Shown here: positions 13,260-13,289 of the stretch, piece after piece
How positions within the stretch are numbered: the stretch's first letter is position 1
Layout of the letters: each line of letters starts with the position of its first letter
Source of the DNA: Acidobacteriota bacterium
Lineage (GTDB): Bacteria; Acidobacteriota; UBA6911
NCBI GenBank assembly: GCA_023265215.1
Contig: JAHFUH010000086.1
Span: 1 to 13,289 of the forward strand
Length of the DNA: 13,289 nucleotides
Reading direction: 5' to 3'
Made by a program: the position numbers and the translations under genes
Notes under the pieces: model-generated
Seen by the model: the letters and a program-made list of their open reading frames with translations, nothing else
The model's database searches: none
Told to the model about the DNA's origin: nothing

Positions 13260-13289
13260 CAATCCGATCGTAGTTAAACATCCGGTATA

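Overview
The window reads as a stretch of bacterial chromosome with one accessory island in it. Every supported gene is on the + strand. The organism is not stated. Housekeeping genes of moderate GC, long heptamer tracts, abundant small GC-rich hairpins and a RAYT/REP locus fit a soil-type Gram-negative such as Acidobacteriota, but that is inference from general style and no marker here proves it.

Left part (1-4140) is core. It holds the C-terminal end of TrmFO (tRNA U54 methyltransferase), a heptamer tandem repeat, XerC (chromosome dimer resolution), a small conserved-looking 74-aa protein translationally overlapped with xerC, a hairpin of hexamer units, and polA. The polA 3'-5' exonuclease domain looks catalytically dead.

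Middle part (4251-8338) is a tightly packed run: ECF sigma factor, its zinc-binding membrane anti-sigma factor, a secreted HtrA-like protein with two PDZ domains whose three protease residues are all replaced, a ubiquitin-like/Mut7-C protein lacking its usual C-terminal zinc ribbon, and a seven-helix membrane protein of the YwaF/TIGR02206 family. Gaps are about 7-33 bp, so this is probably one transcription unit in which the first three genes form an envelope signalling module.

Accessory part (8339-9640) is the most structured region. A REP-associated tyrosine transposase (RAYT) lies between two inverted copies of a ~148-bp composite repeat, each made of two opposed REP hairpins and a shared spacer. 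The upstream copy is split by a 302-bp foldback element with 15-bp terminal inverted repeats and a 5-bp target duplication (AACCT). The downstream copy supplies the empty site, so the insertion can be read directly from this window. Inside the insertion, three pairs of self-complementary hairpins are arranged in mirror order. An FkbM-family methyltransferase gene starts immediately after the downstream REP.

Right part (10447-13289) is an AT-rich gene-poor stretch ending in a strong sigma-70-like promoter. It drives, through a ~220-nt leader and a full-consensus ribosome binding site, a 532-aa secreted Ala/Thr/Val-rich protein of unknown function. A perfect 17-bp hairpin terminator follows, then a small proline-rich protein with one N-terminal membrane helix.
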